A stretch of DNA of 64,000 nt. Source: Hymenobacter roseosalivarius DSM 11622. Its GTDB lineage: Bacteria; Bacteroidota; Bacteroidia; Cytophagales; Hymenobacteraceae. The DNA is taken from NCBI RefSeq assembly GCF_900176135.1, contig NZ_FWWW01000047.1, forward strand, positions 18-64,017, in the 5' to 3' direction. This document shows, in pieces, positions 1-8,302 of the stretch; positions within the stretch are counted from its first letter, which is position 1, and every line of letters begins with the position of its first letter. The notes beneath the pieces were generated by a model that was not told the DNA's origin, did not search any database, and saw only the letters and a program-made list of their open reading frames with translations. The position numbers and the translations under genes are program-made.

Positions 1-29
1 GTCTTTTTTGTGTTCGATGAATCTCTGAT

Positions 30-1481
30 CTACTTCACCGCAATTTTATTCAGTTGTAAGGCGGCTGATTTCTTACTTGGTCGGCTTACACCCACAATAG
101 TTTTTGCGTCGAGCCACGCCGTAAAGTCTTTTACGTAGGCTAATTGCTGGTCATTAGCTACGTTGAGGCCCAAACCTTTGGCTGGCTGTACTACGCCGGT
201 TTGCGCATTCACCTGGCGCAGGTACAGGTCCGATTTGCCTTTCAACTTTTCTTGCGTTAGGATATGAATTTCGGGGCCAAAGACGGCAACTCGATAGCCG
301 ATACCGGCGAAAGCTTCAGTGGGCGAGGCTACCTGATCTTTTGCAATGGTGCTGTGCCATTCCGGTAGCTGAAACTCATTGTAGCCAAACAGGTGCAGCT
401 CGCGGGCATGCACGGGTGAGGCATCGCCTCCTTCTTCGTACTTCTTCTCGGCAATGACTACCATCTGCTTTTCGTCCGTAAATAGCAAATCAGTGAGGTA
501 CACGTCTTCCAGGCGCTTAGCTGTCGATTGCGTCGCCTTGTTTACTTCCGCCAAATACTCGGGCTGGAAGCGAAACTCGGGGGCAAACTTCATCGTGCCC
601 TCGCCCGCAAAATCGAACTTTACTACCTTCAAGCTATAGTAAAGACCCGTCTGGCGCTCGGTGCAGATGGCCGCGGCGTAGAGCGTCTGGTCGGGCTGGA
701 GGGCAAATTTGGCGTCGAACACCATTACTGCTTTCCCTTCAAACGAGCCCCCTAGCGCCACCGACATGACCTTGATGTCCGCGTTATCGTTGCGGTAGCG
801 ACGTACCGTGAGCTTCTTCATCTCGTCGCTCAACAGCGTTACATACTGGGTTCCTTCATTGTCGAGATGGATGGTGGTCGAGAAAAAGTCCCCCAAATCG
901 TGAAAATCATAGGTACGGTCTTTAAGCTTTGTGAGCTTCTCATCAAACACGCTGGCGCTAATGGCCCGAATCTGCTGGTCGCGGGTGGCATACTGCCAGG
1001 CCACGAGTTTGGTGCCATTGGGTGAGAAAGCTGCTCCTGGGCGACGGTTGCGGGCAGCTGTTTCCGTGAGCTTTTTCCGGAGAGTAATTGTACCGGTGCC
1101 TAGGTTAAAGACTTGAGCAGCTAAGCTTTGGGCTGCGTCGTCTTTATGGTATATCAGTGCTGTAACTTGCTGTTCACTACGAGAAAAGCCATCAATGTTT
1201 TCCTCGGCAGTGAGCGGCAGTGCCGTAGACCAAAGGCACTTTAGCTCCTTATCATAGCGCTCTACGGCGTATTCGGTGGCTGTACGATGTGCCAGAATAA
1301 CGAAGCCCCCATCGGGCATTGTTAGGGTCTTTTTGTTTAGGCGTTGGTTATAGCGGTCATCTGATTGTTCGGGTAAATAGGTAAAGGCTACCGATTTTAC
1401 CCGCTGCCCTAGCGTCGGTATAGCTAAGCTTAAAGTTAGGACCCATACAAAGCTGTATTTATGAGGAAATGTAAATCGCAC
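30..1481 (-). CDS. Secreted protein of unknown function (483 aa)
   Basis: I do not recognise the family. The protein opens with a basic stretch and a hydrophobic segment (about residues 10-25) ending in TLGQ, which reads as a Sec signal peptide, so the product is probably periplasmic or surface-exposed. The rest is soluble and beta-rich. It has repeated short strands and phrases such as SVFDEKLTKL and YLTDLLFTDEKQMVVIAE, which suggest a propeller-like fold, but this is inference. The ATG at 1481 is a sound start because the signal peptide follows at once, and a TACCTTTG promoter element lies about 50 bases upstream. The gene stands alone. A long AT-rich gap separates it from the small gene on the other strand. 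Confidence 0.75.
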   Translation of the reverse strand: MRFTFPHKYSFVWVLTLSLAIPTLGQRVKSVAFTYLPEQSDDRYNQRLNKKTLTMPDGGFVILAHRTATEYAVERYDKELKCLWSTALPLTAEENIDGFSRSEQQVTALIYHKDDAAQSLAAQVFNLGTGTITLRKKLTETAARNRRPGAAFSPNGTKLVAWQYATRDQQIRAISASVFDEKLTKLKDRTYDFHDLGDFFSTTIHLDNEGTQYVTLLSDEMKKLTVRRYRNDNADIKVMSVALGGSFEGKAVMVFDAKFALQPDQTLYAAAICTERQTGLYYSLKVVKFDFAGEGTMKFAPEFRFQPEYLAEVNKATQSTAKRLEDVYLTDLLFTDEKQMVVIAEKKYEEGGDASPVHARELHLFGYNEFQLPEWHSTIAKDQVASPTEAFAGIGYRVAVFGPEIHILTQEKLKGKSDLYLRQVNAQTGVVQPAKGLGLNVANDQQLAYVKDFTAWLDAKTIVGVSRPSKKSAALQLNKIAVK

Positions 1482-1533
1482 GTTAAAAGATGTTTACGTT
1501 AGAAAAATTATAGTCATCAGAAAAAAATACCAT

Positions 1534-1541
1534 CAAAGGTA
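1534..1541 (-). promoter_or_regulatory. Bacteroidota -7 promoter element TACCTTTG
   Basis: On the minus strand this octamer matches the Bacteroidota -7 consensus TAnnTTTG exactly, about 50 bases upstream of the secreted protein that starts at 1481. I see no clear TTTG element at the usual 19-23 base spacing, so the call rests on the -7 box alone. Confidence 0.4.
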
Positions 1542-1838
1542 TCTATCTTCAAATACACCTCGTATATGGCGCCGCTACCAATCGGGTAGCATGTTAGCTA
1601 AATAATCATTTGTTGACAATCCCTTAACATTCTAGTGCTCAGATTTGAGTTTTGAGTATGCTTACTTTGTGGATAAAATAGGAGTGAATGTGAAACTACC
1701 GTTGGAGACTTATTTTTTATTGCCCTAAAAATGGAGGTAGAAAGCAGTAATAAAAATAAATATATCCTTCTGCATTCTCTAAAAGGTGTTTGGCGCTCTG
1801 CTCAGCTTGTTTGCTTATCTCTTTACCAATTTTGGCTT

Positions 1839-1846
1839 TAACTTTG
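1839..1846 (+). promoter_or_regulatory. -7 element TAACTTTG for the small gene at 1887
   Basis: TAACTTTG fits TAnnTTTG, with a TTTG at 1810-1813 that is 25 bases upstream, slightly long. A transcript from here would begin around 1853. The ATG at 1857 would then be nearly leaderless, while the ATG at 1887 would have a normal leader, which favours 1887 as the start. Confidence 0.4.
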
Positions 1847-1886
1847 TGCGCCACTTATGGTGTCGTTTATCAGATTACCATCCATT

Positions 1887-2117
1887 ATGAAATCATTACT
1901 CAAGTTTCTATTACTGTTTAGTCTCATCATTGTTGGTAAATTGGTCAAGAATCCCATTGCCGGAGATATTGCTGCGAAGCCTACCGCTGCCAATGAGCTA
2001 CCTGTACATATGATTTCATTTTTCTCCCGTCAAGCTACCCTGCAAGGCGTTGCGCCCGGCGACAACCGCCAATGGTGGGCGCAAAGCCAGGCCGGAGCAA
2101 ATAGCGTATTTAACTAA
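1887..2117 (+). CDS. Small exported hypothetical protein (76 aa)
   Basis: This short gene has no recognised family. It begins with a lysine and then a strongly hydrophobic helix (KFLLLFSLIIVG), which is either a signal peptide or a membrane anchor. The remaining 50 or so residues are polar and end in FN. I chose the ATG at 1887 over an in-frame ATG at 1857 because a promoter box at 1839-1846 sits too close to the upstream codon, and the hydrophobic segment follows 1887 directly. A good hairpin terminator with a T-run starts 11 bases after the stop, which supports a real, single-gene transcript. Confidence 0.55.
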   Translation: MKSLLKFLLLFSLIIVGKLVKNPIAGDIAAKPTAANELPVHMISFFSRQATLQGVAPGDNRQWWAQSQAGANSVFN

Positions 2118-2127
2118 ACGCCGGATA

Positions 2128-2151
2128 AGCAGCTTATTAGCTGCTTTTTTT
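2128..2151 (+). terminator. Intrinsic terminator after the 76-aa gene
   Basis: AGCAGCT, a TATT loop, AGCTGCT and then a run of seven T. The stem is perfect, and the position directly after the small plus-strand gene fits rho-independent termination. Confidence 0.8.
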
Positions 2152-2173
2152 GTCCCGGTTAGGCAACATACGT

Positions 2174-4270
2174 TCAGCTGATGCGACTCCAATTGACGGC
2201 CGTCGCAGGCAATGACTCGATGTGCCGGCGAATGTTCAGATTCTCGGGCTGGCTCAGACCGGGGTCTTCGCTGAGCAGCTGCTGAGCCGCTGCCCTTGAT
2301 TCCGTCAGGATGCGGCCGTCTTTGGCCAGATCGGCAATAAGCAGATCCAGTACGCCGCTCTGCTGGGTGCCCATCAGGTCGCCGGGGCCGCGCAGCTTCA
2401 GGTCGATGTCGGCAATCTCGAAGCCGTTGTTGGTGCGTACCATCGTTTCGAGGCGGGTGCGCGAGTCCTTGCTCAGCTTGTAGCCCGACATCAGGATGCA
2501 GTAGCTCTGGTCGGCGCCCCGGCCCACCCGGCCCCGCAACTGGTGCAGCTGCGACAAGCCAAACCGCTCGGAGCTTTCAATTACCATCACCGATGCGTTG
2601 GGCACGTTCACGCCCACCTCAATTACGGTAGTGGCCACCATGATCTGCGTTTCTTTTTTGATGAAACGCTGCATCTCGAAGTCCTTTTCCTCGGCCCGCA
2701 TCCGGCCGTGCACGATGCTGATCTGAAACTCCGGGAAGGCCCGCGCCACGCTCTCGTAGCCGTCGGTGAGGTCTTTGTAATCCAGCGTTTCGGATTCCTC
2801 AATCAGCGGATACACGATGTACACCTGCCGGTCCAGGTTGATCTGGTCGCGCAGGAACTGAAACACTTTCAGGCGGTTAGCGTCGTAACGGTGCACGGTC
2901 ACGATGGGTTTGCGGCCGGCCGGCAGCTCGTCAATCACCGACACGTCGAGGTCGCCGTAGAGCGTCATGGCCAGGGTGCGCGGAATAGGCGTGGCCGTCA
3001 TCACCAGCACGTGCGGAATAACGTGTGGGTTCTTCTGCCACAATTTGGAGCGCTGGGCCACCCCAAAGCGGTGCTGCTCGTCCATGATAGTCAGGCCCAG
3101 ATTGCGGAACTGCACCACGTCTTCGAGCAGGGCGTGGGTGCCGACCAGCATATGCATCCGGCCCGCGCGTAGCTCCTCGTGCAGCTCCCGGCGGGCGGCG
3201 GTGCGCGTACTGCCCGTGAGCTTACCGATCTGAATACCCAACTGGTCGGCGTAGGCTTTGAGGCCCGCATAGTGCTGATCGGCCAGGATTTCGGTGGGCG
3301 CCATCAGGCAGCTTTGGGCCCCGTTGTCGGCGGCCATGAGCATGGCAATGAAGGCCACGATGGTTTTGCCCGAGCCTACGTCGCCCTGCAACAGCCGGTT
3401 CATCTGCTTACCAGCGCAAAAATCCTTGTAGATATCGTGAATAACCCGCTTTTGCGCCCCGGTAAGGTCAAAGGGCAGGTGGTTTTTGTAGAAATCGACC
3501 AGCGAGGGCACCTCCCGGAAAATCTGGCCCGCCAGCTCTACTTTGCGCTGGTCGCGCTGGCGCAACAGCTTGAGCTGCACGTAGAACAGCTCCTCAAACT
3601 TGAGCCGAAACCTAGCTGCCTGCAACAGCTCCGGGCTCTGCGGAAAGTGAATCTGCAGCAGCGCGTCGACCTTGCTCATGAGCCCATAGTGCTGAATCAG
3701 GGCCGGCGATAGTGACTCTGAAATGTGCGGGGGGGCAATTTTGAGCAGGTCGGCCACCAGGCGGGCCAGCGCTTTGCTGTCGATGCGGTGGTAGTTCTTG
3801 AGCTTCTCGGTCGTGTTGTAGACGGGCTGCAAAAAGCTCTGTCCCGGCTTGGCTTCCGTTACTTCCTCCAGCTCCGGGTGGGCCATCTGTGGCCGGCCGT
3901 TGAACATGGTCGGCTTGCCGAACACGATGTATTCCTGGTGGTTGCGAACGACGGTTTGCAGATACTTCACGCCCTTGAACCACACCAGCTCCAGCTCCCC
4001 GCTCGCGTCGGCCACCTTGGCCACCAGGCGTTGCTTGGGACCTTCGCCCAGCACTTCGCGGTTGCGTAGTACGCCCTTTACCTGTACGAAAGGCAGGTCG
4101 TCGTGCAAATCGGCAATAGTATAAAACTGCGTGCGGTCGAGGTAGCGGAAGGGGTAGCGCTGAATCAGGTCGCCGTAGGTAAACAGGTTCAGCTCCTTTT
4201 GCAGCAGCTGAGCCCGCTGGGTGCCCACCCCGCGCAGGTTTTCAAGTTTGATGTTAAAGAAGTTGCTCAT
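2174..4270 (-). CDS. recG: ATP-dependent DNA helicase RecG
   Basis: RecG is a superfamily 2 helicase that regresses stalled replication forks and branch-migrates recombination intermediates. The 698-residue length is usual. The N-terminal third is the wedge/OB region that grips branched DNA. The helicase core follows with Walker A GDVGSGKT (about residue 295), the DEQH box (about 395), VMTATPIPRT (motif III) and the C-terminal helicase motifs ATTVIEVGVNVPNA and QLRGRVGRG. The C-terminus carries the RecG hallmark LRGPGDLMGTQQSG. The ATG at 4270 gives the normal start MSNFFNIKLENLRGVG. It lies just downstream of gldD on the same strand, separated by a 58-base gap holding a hairpin, so the two are probably cotranscribed. 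Confidence 0.97.
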   Translation of the reverse strand: MSNFFNIKLENLRGVGTQRAQLLQKELNLFTYGDLIQRYPFRYLDRTQFYTIADLHDDLPFVQVKGVLRNREVLGEGPKQRLVAKVADASGELELVWFKGVKYLQTVVRNHQEYIVFGKPTMFNGRPQMAHPELEEVTEAKPGQSFLQPVYNTTEKLKNYHRIDSKALARLVADLLKIAPPHISESLSPALIQHYGLMSKVDALLQIHFPQSPELLQAARFRLKFEELFYVQLKLLRQRDQRKVELAGQIFREVPSLVDFYKNHLPFDLTGAQKRVIHDIYKDFCAGKQMNRLLQGDVGSGKTIVAFIAMLMAADNGAQSCLMAPTEILADQHYAGLKAYADQLGIQIGKLTGSTRTAARRELHEELRAGRMHMLVGTHALLEDVVQFRNLGLTIMDEQHRFGVAQRSKLWQKNPHVIPHVLVMTATPIPRTLAMTLYGDLDVSVIDELPAGRKPIVTVHRYDANRLKVFQFLRDQINLDRQVYIVYPLIEESETLDYKDLTDGYESVARAFPEFQISIVHGRMRAEEKDFEMQRFIKKETQIMVATTVIEVGVNVPNASVMVIESSERFGLSQLHQLRGRVGRGADQSYCILMSGYKLSKDSRTRLETMVRTNNGFEIADIDLKLRGPGDLMGTQQSGVLDLLIADLAKDGRILTESRAAAQQLLSEDPGLSQPENLNIRRHIESLPATAVNWSRIS

Positions 4271-4283
4271 TCAGAGAGAATAA

Positions 4284-4328
4284 GCAATAAGCAATCACGC
4301 CAAGTTATGCTGGCCCATTGCTCATTGC
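4284..4328 (-). other. Intercistronic hairpin between gldD and recG
   Basis: GCAATGAGCAAT and ATTGCTTATTGC (minus-strand sense) pair over 12 positions with a single mismatch that becomes a G-U wobble in RNA. The loop is about 21 bases and there is no T-run. It fills nearly the whole gap between gldD and recG. It may stabilise or uncouple the upstream message, or may simply be a small repeat, since ATTGCTC is tandemly repeated here. Confidence 0.45.
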
Positions 4329-4928
4329 TCATTGATATTTAAGCGTGTTCAGCAGCTGGACAATATCCTTCTTGACGTAATCAATAATAGGAGCCAGCGA
4401 ATCATTGGCTGTCGCGATGGGAAAATAAAGGGCTCCGCGGAAAAAGTGCTTGGTACTGTCGGTAGTGTAGAATTGGAACTGACTGGGTACGTCGCCGGCC
4501 AGCTCAAATACGGCCACCTTCATACCGCTGGGCGTTTGCATAATGCTCTCGTCGATGGCCGAGGCCTTGATCTGATGCTTGCTGGTGAGCTTGCGGGCAT
4601 CTTCCAGCATCTTGTTGTAGAGCTTGGCATTTTGCTGCACATTGGTATACGTAATCTGCACGTTGGCCCCCAGCTTCGGGTAGTACACGTTTATCCAGTT
4701 GGGCTGGGCCAGATAAGACGAATCGCGCAGGATGCGGGCGTGGCGCGAATACTCGAACGTGTAGGGCCGGCCAGGCGCTAGCTGCTGGTAGCTGTGGGGG
4801 GGCAAATCGATACGGTTATAGCCCTTGGGCTTGGGCGTATAATCGGGGGCCGAGGTGCAGCCGGCCGCGAGTGAGCCCACAAAAAGTAGTACCGCGCCCA
4901 GGCCACGGCAGAGTCGGAAAACAGGCAT
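4329..4928 (-). CDS. gldD: Gliding motility lipoprotein GldD
   Basis: GldD is an essential lipoprotein of Bacteroidota gliding and the associated type IX secretion apparatus. The 199-residue protein has a signal peptide ending in the lipobox LAAGC (lipidated Cys24). The family signature follows: PKPKGYNRIDLP, then a C-terminal globular domain with WINVYYPKL and FRGALYF. I place the start at the ATG at 4928, because a longer frame from 4955 would begin on the TTG of a TACCTTTG promoter element. In Flavobacterium gldE normally sits between ssb and gldD, but here ssb ends about 150 bases upstream and gldE is absent. RecG follows downstream. Confidence 0.9.
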   Translation of the reverse strand: MPVFRLCRGLGAVLLFVGSLAAGCTSAPDYTPKPKGYNRIDLPPHSYQQLAPGRPYTFEYSRHARILRDSSYLAQPNWINVYYPKLGANVQITYTNVQQNAKLYNKMLEDARKLTSKHQIKASAIDESIMQTPSGMKVAVFELAGDVPSQFQFYTTDSTKHFFRGALYFPIATANDSLAPIIDYVKKDIVQLLNTLKYQ

Positions 4929-4952
4929 TTGAAGCAATGCGAAAATGATAGT

Positions 4953-4960
4953 CAAAGGTA
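4953..4960 (-). promoter_or_regulatory. -7 element TACCTTTG of gldD
   Basis: On the minus strand TACCTTTG lies 24 bases before the chosen gldD start codon, an exact match to the Bacteroidota -7 box. It shows that gldD has its own promoter rather than depending on ssb read-through. Confidence 0.6.
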
Positions 4961-5018
4961 GGCGGAAATGCAGAGGTTATTTACCCCGCGTAATTTCTCC
5001 CGCAAATCCGTGAAACGC

Positions 5019-5043
5019 AAAAAACCCGGGCTTCGTGCCGGGG
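5019..5043 (-). terminator. Intrinsic terminator after ssb
   Basis: Minus-strand sense: CCCGG, an 8-base loop, CCGGG, then six T. It lies 34 bases past the ssb stop codon and separates ssb from gldD. A second possible stem using GGGCTTCTTTC and the GGGGGGCTTTTT motif is nearby. Confidence 0.65.
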
Positions 5044-5076
5044 CTTTAAACAGAAAGAAGCCCGTTGGGGGGCTTT

Positions 5077-5505
5077 TTAGAAGGGCAGCTGGTCCAGTTC
5101 AGGCTCCTGGCGGAACGTCTGCGCCTCGGGTACGGGGGCAGCCTGAGCGGCGGCTCCTTCACCTTGCGGACGTCCACCCAGCATGGTCATCTCATCGGCC
5201 ACGATTTCGGTGATGTAGCGCGTCTGGTTGTCCTTGTCCTGATACTGGCGCGTCCGAATGCGACCTTCAATATATACTTGGTGGCCTTTGCGCAGATACT
5301 TCTCGGCTACCTCCGCCAGGCCGCGCCAGGCGGCGATGTTGTGCCACTCGGTGCGCTCGATGCGGGTGCCGGTTTTGTCCTTGTGATACTCGTTTGTGGC
5401 GAGCGTAAAATTGGCTACGCTCACGCCGGCTTCCAGGTGGCGAACCTCCGGGTCTTTGCCCAGATTTCCAACTAAGATTACTTTGTTTACTCCTGCTGCC
5501 ATCAC
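5077..5505 (-). CDS. ssb: Single-stranded DNA-binding protein
   Basis: SSB coats single-stranded DNA during replication, recombination and repair, and recruits partners through its acidic tail. This 142-residue protein has the canonical OB fold ([17 protein letters not shown] at the N-terminus, [21 protein letters not shown] and [15 protein letters not shown] in the middle). It then has a glutamine/alanine/proline-rich linker and the conserved C-terminal tip DQLPF, matching the DDLPF consensus. It starts with two adjacent ATG codons, and either could be used. A TTTG-N20-TATCTTTA promoter lies upstream, in the gap to mutY, and an intrinsic terminator follows. Confidence 0.95.
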   Translation of the reverse strand: MMAAGVNKVILVGNLGKDPEVRHLEAGVSVANFTLATNEYHKDKTGTRIERTEWHNIAAWRGLAEVAEKYLRKGHQVYIEGRIRTRQYQDKDNQTRYITEIVADEMTMLGGRPQGEGAAAQAAPVPEAQTFRQEPELDQLPF

Positions 5506-5553
5506 TTGATTAATAAGGGGTTACGAAGCAAAATAACCTGCTTCCTATTCCTT

Positions 5554-5585
5554 TAAAGATACAAAAATGCTCCCTTGCTTCCAAA
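5554..5585 (-). promoter_or_regulatory. Promoter of ssb (TTTG-N20-TATCTTTA)
   Basis: Read on the minus strand, TTTG (5585-5582) is followed after 20 bases by TATCTTTA (5561-5554). This is one base off the Bacteroidota consensus TAnnTTTG with textbook spacing. The ssb start codon is about 50 bases further on. Confidence 0.6.
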
Positions 5586-5596
5586 CAAAAAACCGC

Positions 5597-6688
5597 CTAA
5601 AACCCCATTCTTTCCAAGTAATTACTGATCAAAACGGCCTTGGGCAGCTGCTCAATTTCAGCCTGGGTAAAAGCCTGCAAACCCGTCGCTGCCAGCGCCG
5701 CGGCCGATAGCGGTGCCTGTAGCCTGACGGCGTGAAAGCGGGCCTCTACCTTCTGGTGACTAAGCACATGGCGGGCCGCAACAGCCGGCTCTTCCACGCT
5801 ACTAGTGTCCAATTTGCCCCCCAGGGCTTCTACTTTATCGAGCAGGTCGGTGGGGGGCAAATCGGAGCTGTCGGTTTCAGTAAGAGCAAAGTCGTAGAGT
5901 CCCTGCCAGATGTCCCTGTCGGTGCGCTTGCGCAGATAAACGGTGTCCTCGTAGCGTAGCACCATGTAGTGAAAGTAGCGCGTGCGTGAGGCCTTAGCTT
6001 TGCTTTTCACGGGCAGCTCCTGCACCATGCCGTGCTGGAAAGCATAGCACTGACCTTGTAGGGGGCAAAACAAGCAGTCAGGTTTCACCGGCGTGCACTG
6101 AATGGCCCCGAACTCCATGATAGCTTGGTTGAACTCGGCTGGCGAGGTCGCCGGAATAAGTGTATCGGCCAGCTGCTGAAACACTTTGCGGCTGGCCGGC
6201 GCGGCAATATCGGCGCTGATACCGAACACGCGGGCCAGAACCCGGTACACGTTGCCGTCGAGCACGGCCACCTTTTCGTCGTATGCAAAAGAGGCAATGG
6301 CAGCGGCGGTGTATTGTCCCACGCCTTTAAGTTGGAGCAAGCCCTCATAAGAGCTCGGAAATTGCCCCCCAAAATCGCTTGTAACTTGTTTGGCGGTGTG
6401 ATGCATGTTGCGGGCCCTGGAATAGTAGCCTAAGCCTTGCCAGTGACGCATTACTTCATCCTCGGGAGCCGCAGCCAGCTCCTGAACGGTGGGATAAGTT
6501 GTTACAAAGTCGAGGTAATAGGGGAGGCCCTGCTTCACGCGGGTCTGTTGCAAAATGACCTCCGAGAGCCAAATAGCATACGGATCACGGGTGTGACGCC
6601 AGGGTAGGTCGCGGTGGTGGCGTGGGTACCAATCGAGGAGGGCCGAAGCGAAGAAAGGGTGGGCGAGAGGAGAAGAGAGGGAACTCAA
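5597..6688 (-). CDS. mutY: A/G-specific adenine glycosylase MutY
   Basis: MutY removes adenine mispaired with 8-oxoguanine in base-excision repair. The 363 residues are normal length. The helix-hairpin-helix glycosylase domain shows the catalytic Glu43 in LSEVILQQTR, the hairpin LKGVGQYTAAA and Asp144 in VLDGNVYRVL. The [4Fe-4S] cluster ligands are Cys198, Cys205, Cys208 and Cys214 (C-x6-C-x2-C-x5-C). The C-terminal NUDIX-like domain that reads 8-oxoG starts near YFHYMVLRYEDTVYLRKR. It lies upstream of ssb on the same strand. This mutY-ssb-(gldE)-gldD order is a conserved Bacteroidota arrangement. The HU gene is divergent. Confidence 0.95.
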   Translation of the reverse strand: MSSLSSPLAHPFFASALLDWYPRHHRDLPWRHTRDPYAIWLSEVILQQTRVKQGLPYYLDFVTTYPTVQELAAAPEDEVMRHWQGLGYYSRARNMHHTAKQVTSDFGGQFPSSYEGLLQLKGVGQYTAAAIASFAYDEKVAVLDGNVYRVLARVFGISADIAAPASRKVFQQLADTLIPATSPAEFNQAIMEFGAIQCTPVKPDCLFCPLQGQCYAFQHGMVQELPVKSKAKASRTRYFHYMVLRYEDTVYLRKRTDRDIWQGLYDFALTETDSSDLPPTDLLDKVEALGGKLDTSSVEEPAVAARHVLSHQKVEARFHAVRLQAPLSAAALAATGLQAFTQAEIEQLPKAVLISNYLERMGF

Positions 6689-6749
6689 TATATTGAGAAT
6701 AAATTAGTTGGGAAAGAAAGGCAGAGCCGGGTGGAATCAGTAAATAATG

Positions 6750-6779
6750 TTGCAAAACCAAAAAAGGAAACTACCTTTG
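6750..6779 (+). promoter_or_regulatory. Promoter of the HU gene (TTG-N19-TACCTTTG)
   Basis: TTG at 6750-6752 and TACCTTTG at 6772-6779 are separated by 19 bases, an almost ideal Bacteroidota sigma-A promoter. The transcript would begin near 6786, giving a leader of about 100 bases before the GTG start at 6888. Confidence 0.7.
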
Positions 6780-6887
6780 TGGCCCCAATTCATAAGCGAA
6801 CAGCTTACCGGGCAAGGGCTTACGTGTTGAATCGGGATATTTTGCCCAGCATATTTTTTCTCTCCATAGTACATTTCATTTACCAGC

Positions 6888-7193
6888 GTGACTAAAGCAG
6901 AAGTAATCGCCGAGATTGCCGACAAGACCGGCATCGAAAAAGGAGACGTGTCAGCTACCGTCGAAGCCTTCTTCAAAGTAGTAAAGGATTCGATGGCCGA
7001 TGGCAACAACATCTACGTACGCGGCTTTGGCAGCTTCGTAAACAAGAAGCGGGCAAAGAAAGTGGCTCGTAACATCTCTAAAAATACGTCGATCATCATC
7101 GACGAGCACTTTATTCCTAGCTTCAAGCCATCGAAAACCTTCATCGGCAAAATCAAAAACAGCAAGAAAATTAAGGAAACCGCTCAGGCGTAA
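6888..7193 (+). CDS. HU/IHF-family DNA-binding protein
   Basis: A 101-residue histone-like nucleoid protein that bends and compacts DNA as a dimer. The start codon is GTG. The N-terminal helices are MTKAEVIAEIADKTGIEKGD. The beta-arm region has the signature FGSFVNKKRAKKVARNI, although the usual proline of the arm (RNP) is replaced by serine-lysine here (RNISKNTS). The C-terminus KTFIGKIKNSKKIKE is lysine-rich. A strong promoter lies upstream and a long-stem terminator downstream, so it is probably monocistronic. The position between mutY and the TPR/rng genes is conserved in this phylum. HU and IHF subunits cannot be told apart from sequence alone. Confidence 0.93.
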   Translation: MTKAEVIAEIADKTGIEKGDVSATVEAFFKVVKDSMADGNNIYVRGFGSFVNKKRAKKVARNISKNTSIIIDEHFIPSFKPSKTFIGKIKNSKKIKETAQA

Positions 7194-7229
7194 TCCTTCT
7201 TTTTCTTCCATTTACTTCTTTGCCGGCTA

Positions 7230-7273
7230 GCCGTCGGGCACTCCGTAATTGGGAGCCCGACGGCCTGCTTTTT
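7230..7273 (+). terminator. Intrinsic terminator after the HU gene
   Basis: GCCGTCGGGC pairs with GCCCGACGGC, extended inside by CTCC/GGGAG around a GTAATT loop, and is followed by TGCTTTTT. It ends directly before the start codon of the TPR gene. Confidence 0.8.
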
Positions 7274-7277
7274 CTGC

Positions 7278-8195
7278 ATGGCGTCACGTTCCCGCTCACA
7301 TCAGTTAGTAATATTGGCCATCGCTCTAGCGCTGGTGGCTGGCTTATTTCTGTTGCCCAAGGTGATGGTGAAGCCCAAAGAAGGTAAAGGCGAGTTGAGT
7401 CAGGATGCGGCTCGCACCGCTAACCGCGACGGTGGCGGTCCTGCTACCAATGGGTCGAAGGCTATTGCCTCCTCAGGTGAGCAGGAGCAAACCGCTGACC
7501 CCGTGGCAGGTACGCCCGAGCAGCCTCACCAGCAAGCCACGGCCGAACAAAGCCGCGAGATCAAGCAGCTAGCCGCGCGCTACAACAAAGAGCGCGACCC
7601 CCAAGCTCGCCTGCGCGTAGCCTCCGACCTGGCCGCCAAGTACAAAGCCATCGCCAAGTTTGACAGTGCTGGCTATTACTACGAGCAAGTAGCCATTGCC
7701 CGCCCCGGGGAGCAAGCCTGGAAACGGGCTGCTGATGAGTACTTCGAGGCCTTTGGCTTCGCGGCAACTGAGGAGCGAGCCAAAACGCTAAGCGCAAAAA
7801 CCCGGGAGCTGTACGAGAAGGTTTTGAAAAACAACCCCGATAACCTCGACGCCAAAACCAATCTGGGTATGGCCTACATGGCCAGCGACAACCCCGTGCA
7901 GGGCGTTACGTTATTGCGCGAGGTATTAGCTACCAACCCCCGCAACGAGAAGGCGCTCTACAATTTGGGCATCCTCTCTATTCAAAGCAACCAGTACGAT
8001 AAGGCCGTGGAGCGTTTTCGGGAGCTTGTAAAAGTGAATCCGAGTAACGTGAACGGCCAGTTTTATTTGGGCGTTTCTTTGGCCCAAACGGGTGCCAAAG
8101 ACGAAGCCCGAACGGCTTTCACCAAGGCCAAAAGCTTAAGCAGCGACCCAAGTTTGGCGGCTTCCGTCGATGAGGAACTGAGCAAGTTGGAATAA
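7278..8195 (+). CDS. Membrane-anchored TPR protein
   Basis: A 305-residue protein with an N-terminal transmembrane helix (about residues 9-27, LVILAIALALVAGLFLLP). A low-complexity linker rich in Ala, Gly and Gln follows, and then tetratricopeptide repeats from about residue 165 to the end (NPDNLDAKTNLGMAYMAS, NPRNEKALYNLGILSIQS, NPSNVNGQFYLGVSLAQT). TPRs are protein-binding scaffolds, so the likely role is assembly in the periplasm or at the membrane. The partner is unknown. The gene is kept between HU and rng in Bacteroidota. The ATG at 7278 immediately follows the HU terminator, so it probably relies on read-through or on a promoter I could not place. Confidence 0.85.
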   Translation: MASRSRSHQLVILAIALALVAGLFLLPKVMVKPKEGKGELSQDAARTANRDGGGPATNGSKAIASSGEQEQTADPVAGTPEQPHQQATAEQSREIKQLAARYNKERDPQARLRVASDLAAKYKAIAKFDSAGYYYEQVAIARPGEQAWKRAADEYFEAFGFAATEERAKTLSAKTRELYEKVLKNNPDNLDAKTNLGMAYMASDNPVQGVTLLREVLATNPRNEKALYNLGILSIQSNQYDKAVERFRELVKVNPSNVNGQFYLGVSLAQTGAKDEARTAFTKAKSLSSDPSLAASVDEELSKLE

Positions 8196-8302
8196 ATCAG
8201 CAGATTTGTGCTTCCAACGCCTACCGCTTTCTTAGCAATGGCGGCGGATGAGCAATCAGCTATTCGAGCATAAAGTCATTCAACCATTTAACCTACAACC
8301 AC

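Larger units (their letters stand above)
1482..1886. other. AT-rich divergent intergenic region
   Basis: About 400 bases lie between the divergent genes starting at 1481 (minus) and 1887 (plus). The stretch is clearly more AT-rich than its surroundings. It carries a TACCTTTG box on the minus strand and a TAACTTTG box on the plus strand. I see no tRNA, no repeat and no convincing open reading frame inside. Confidence 0.5.

Noticed and set aside
2543..4342. Several plus-strand frames opposite recG
   Set aside because: All are shadows of recG, which has full helicase motifs.
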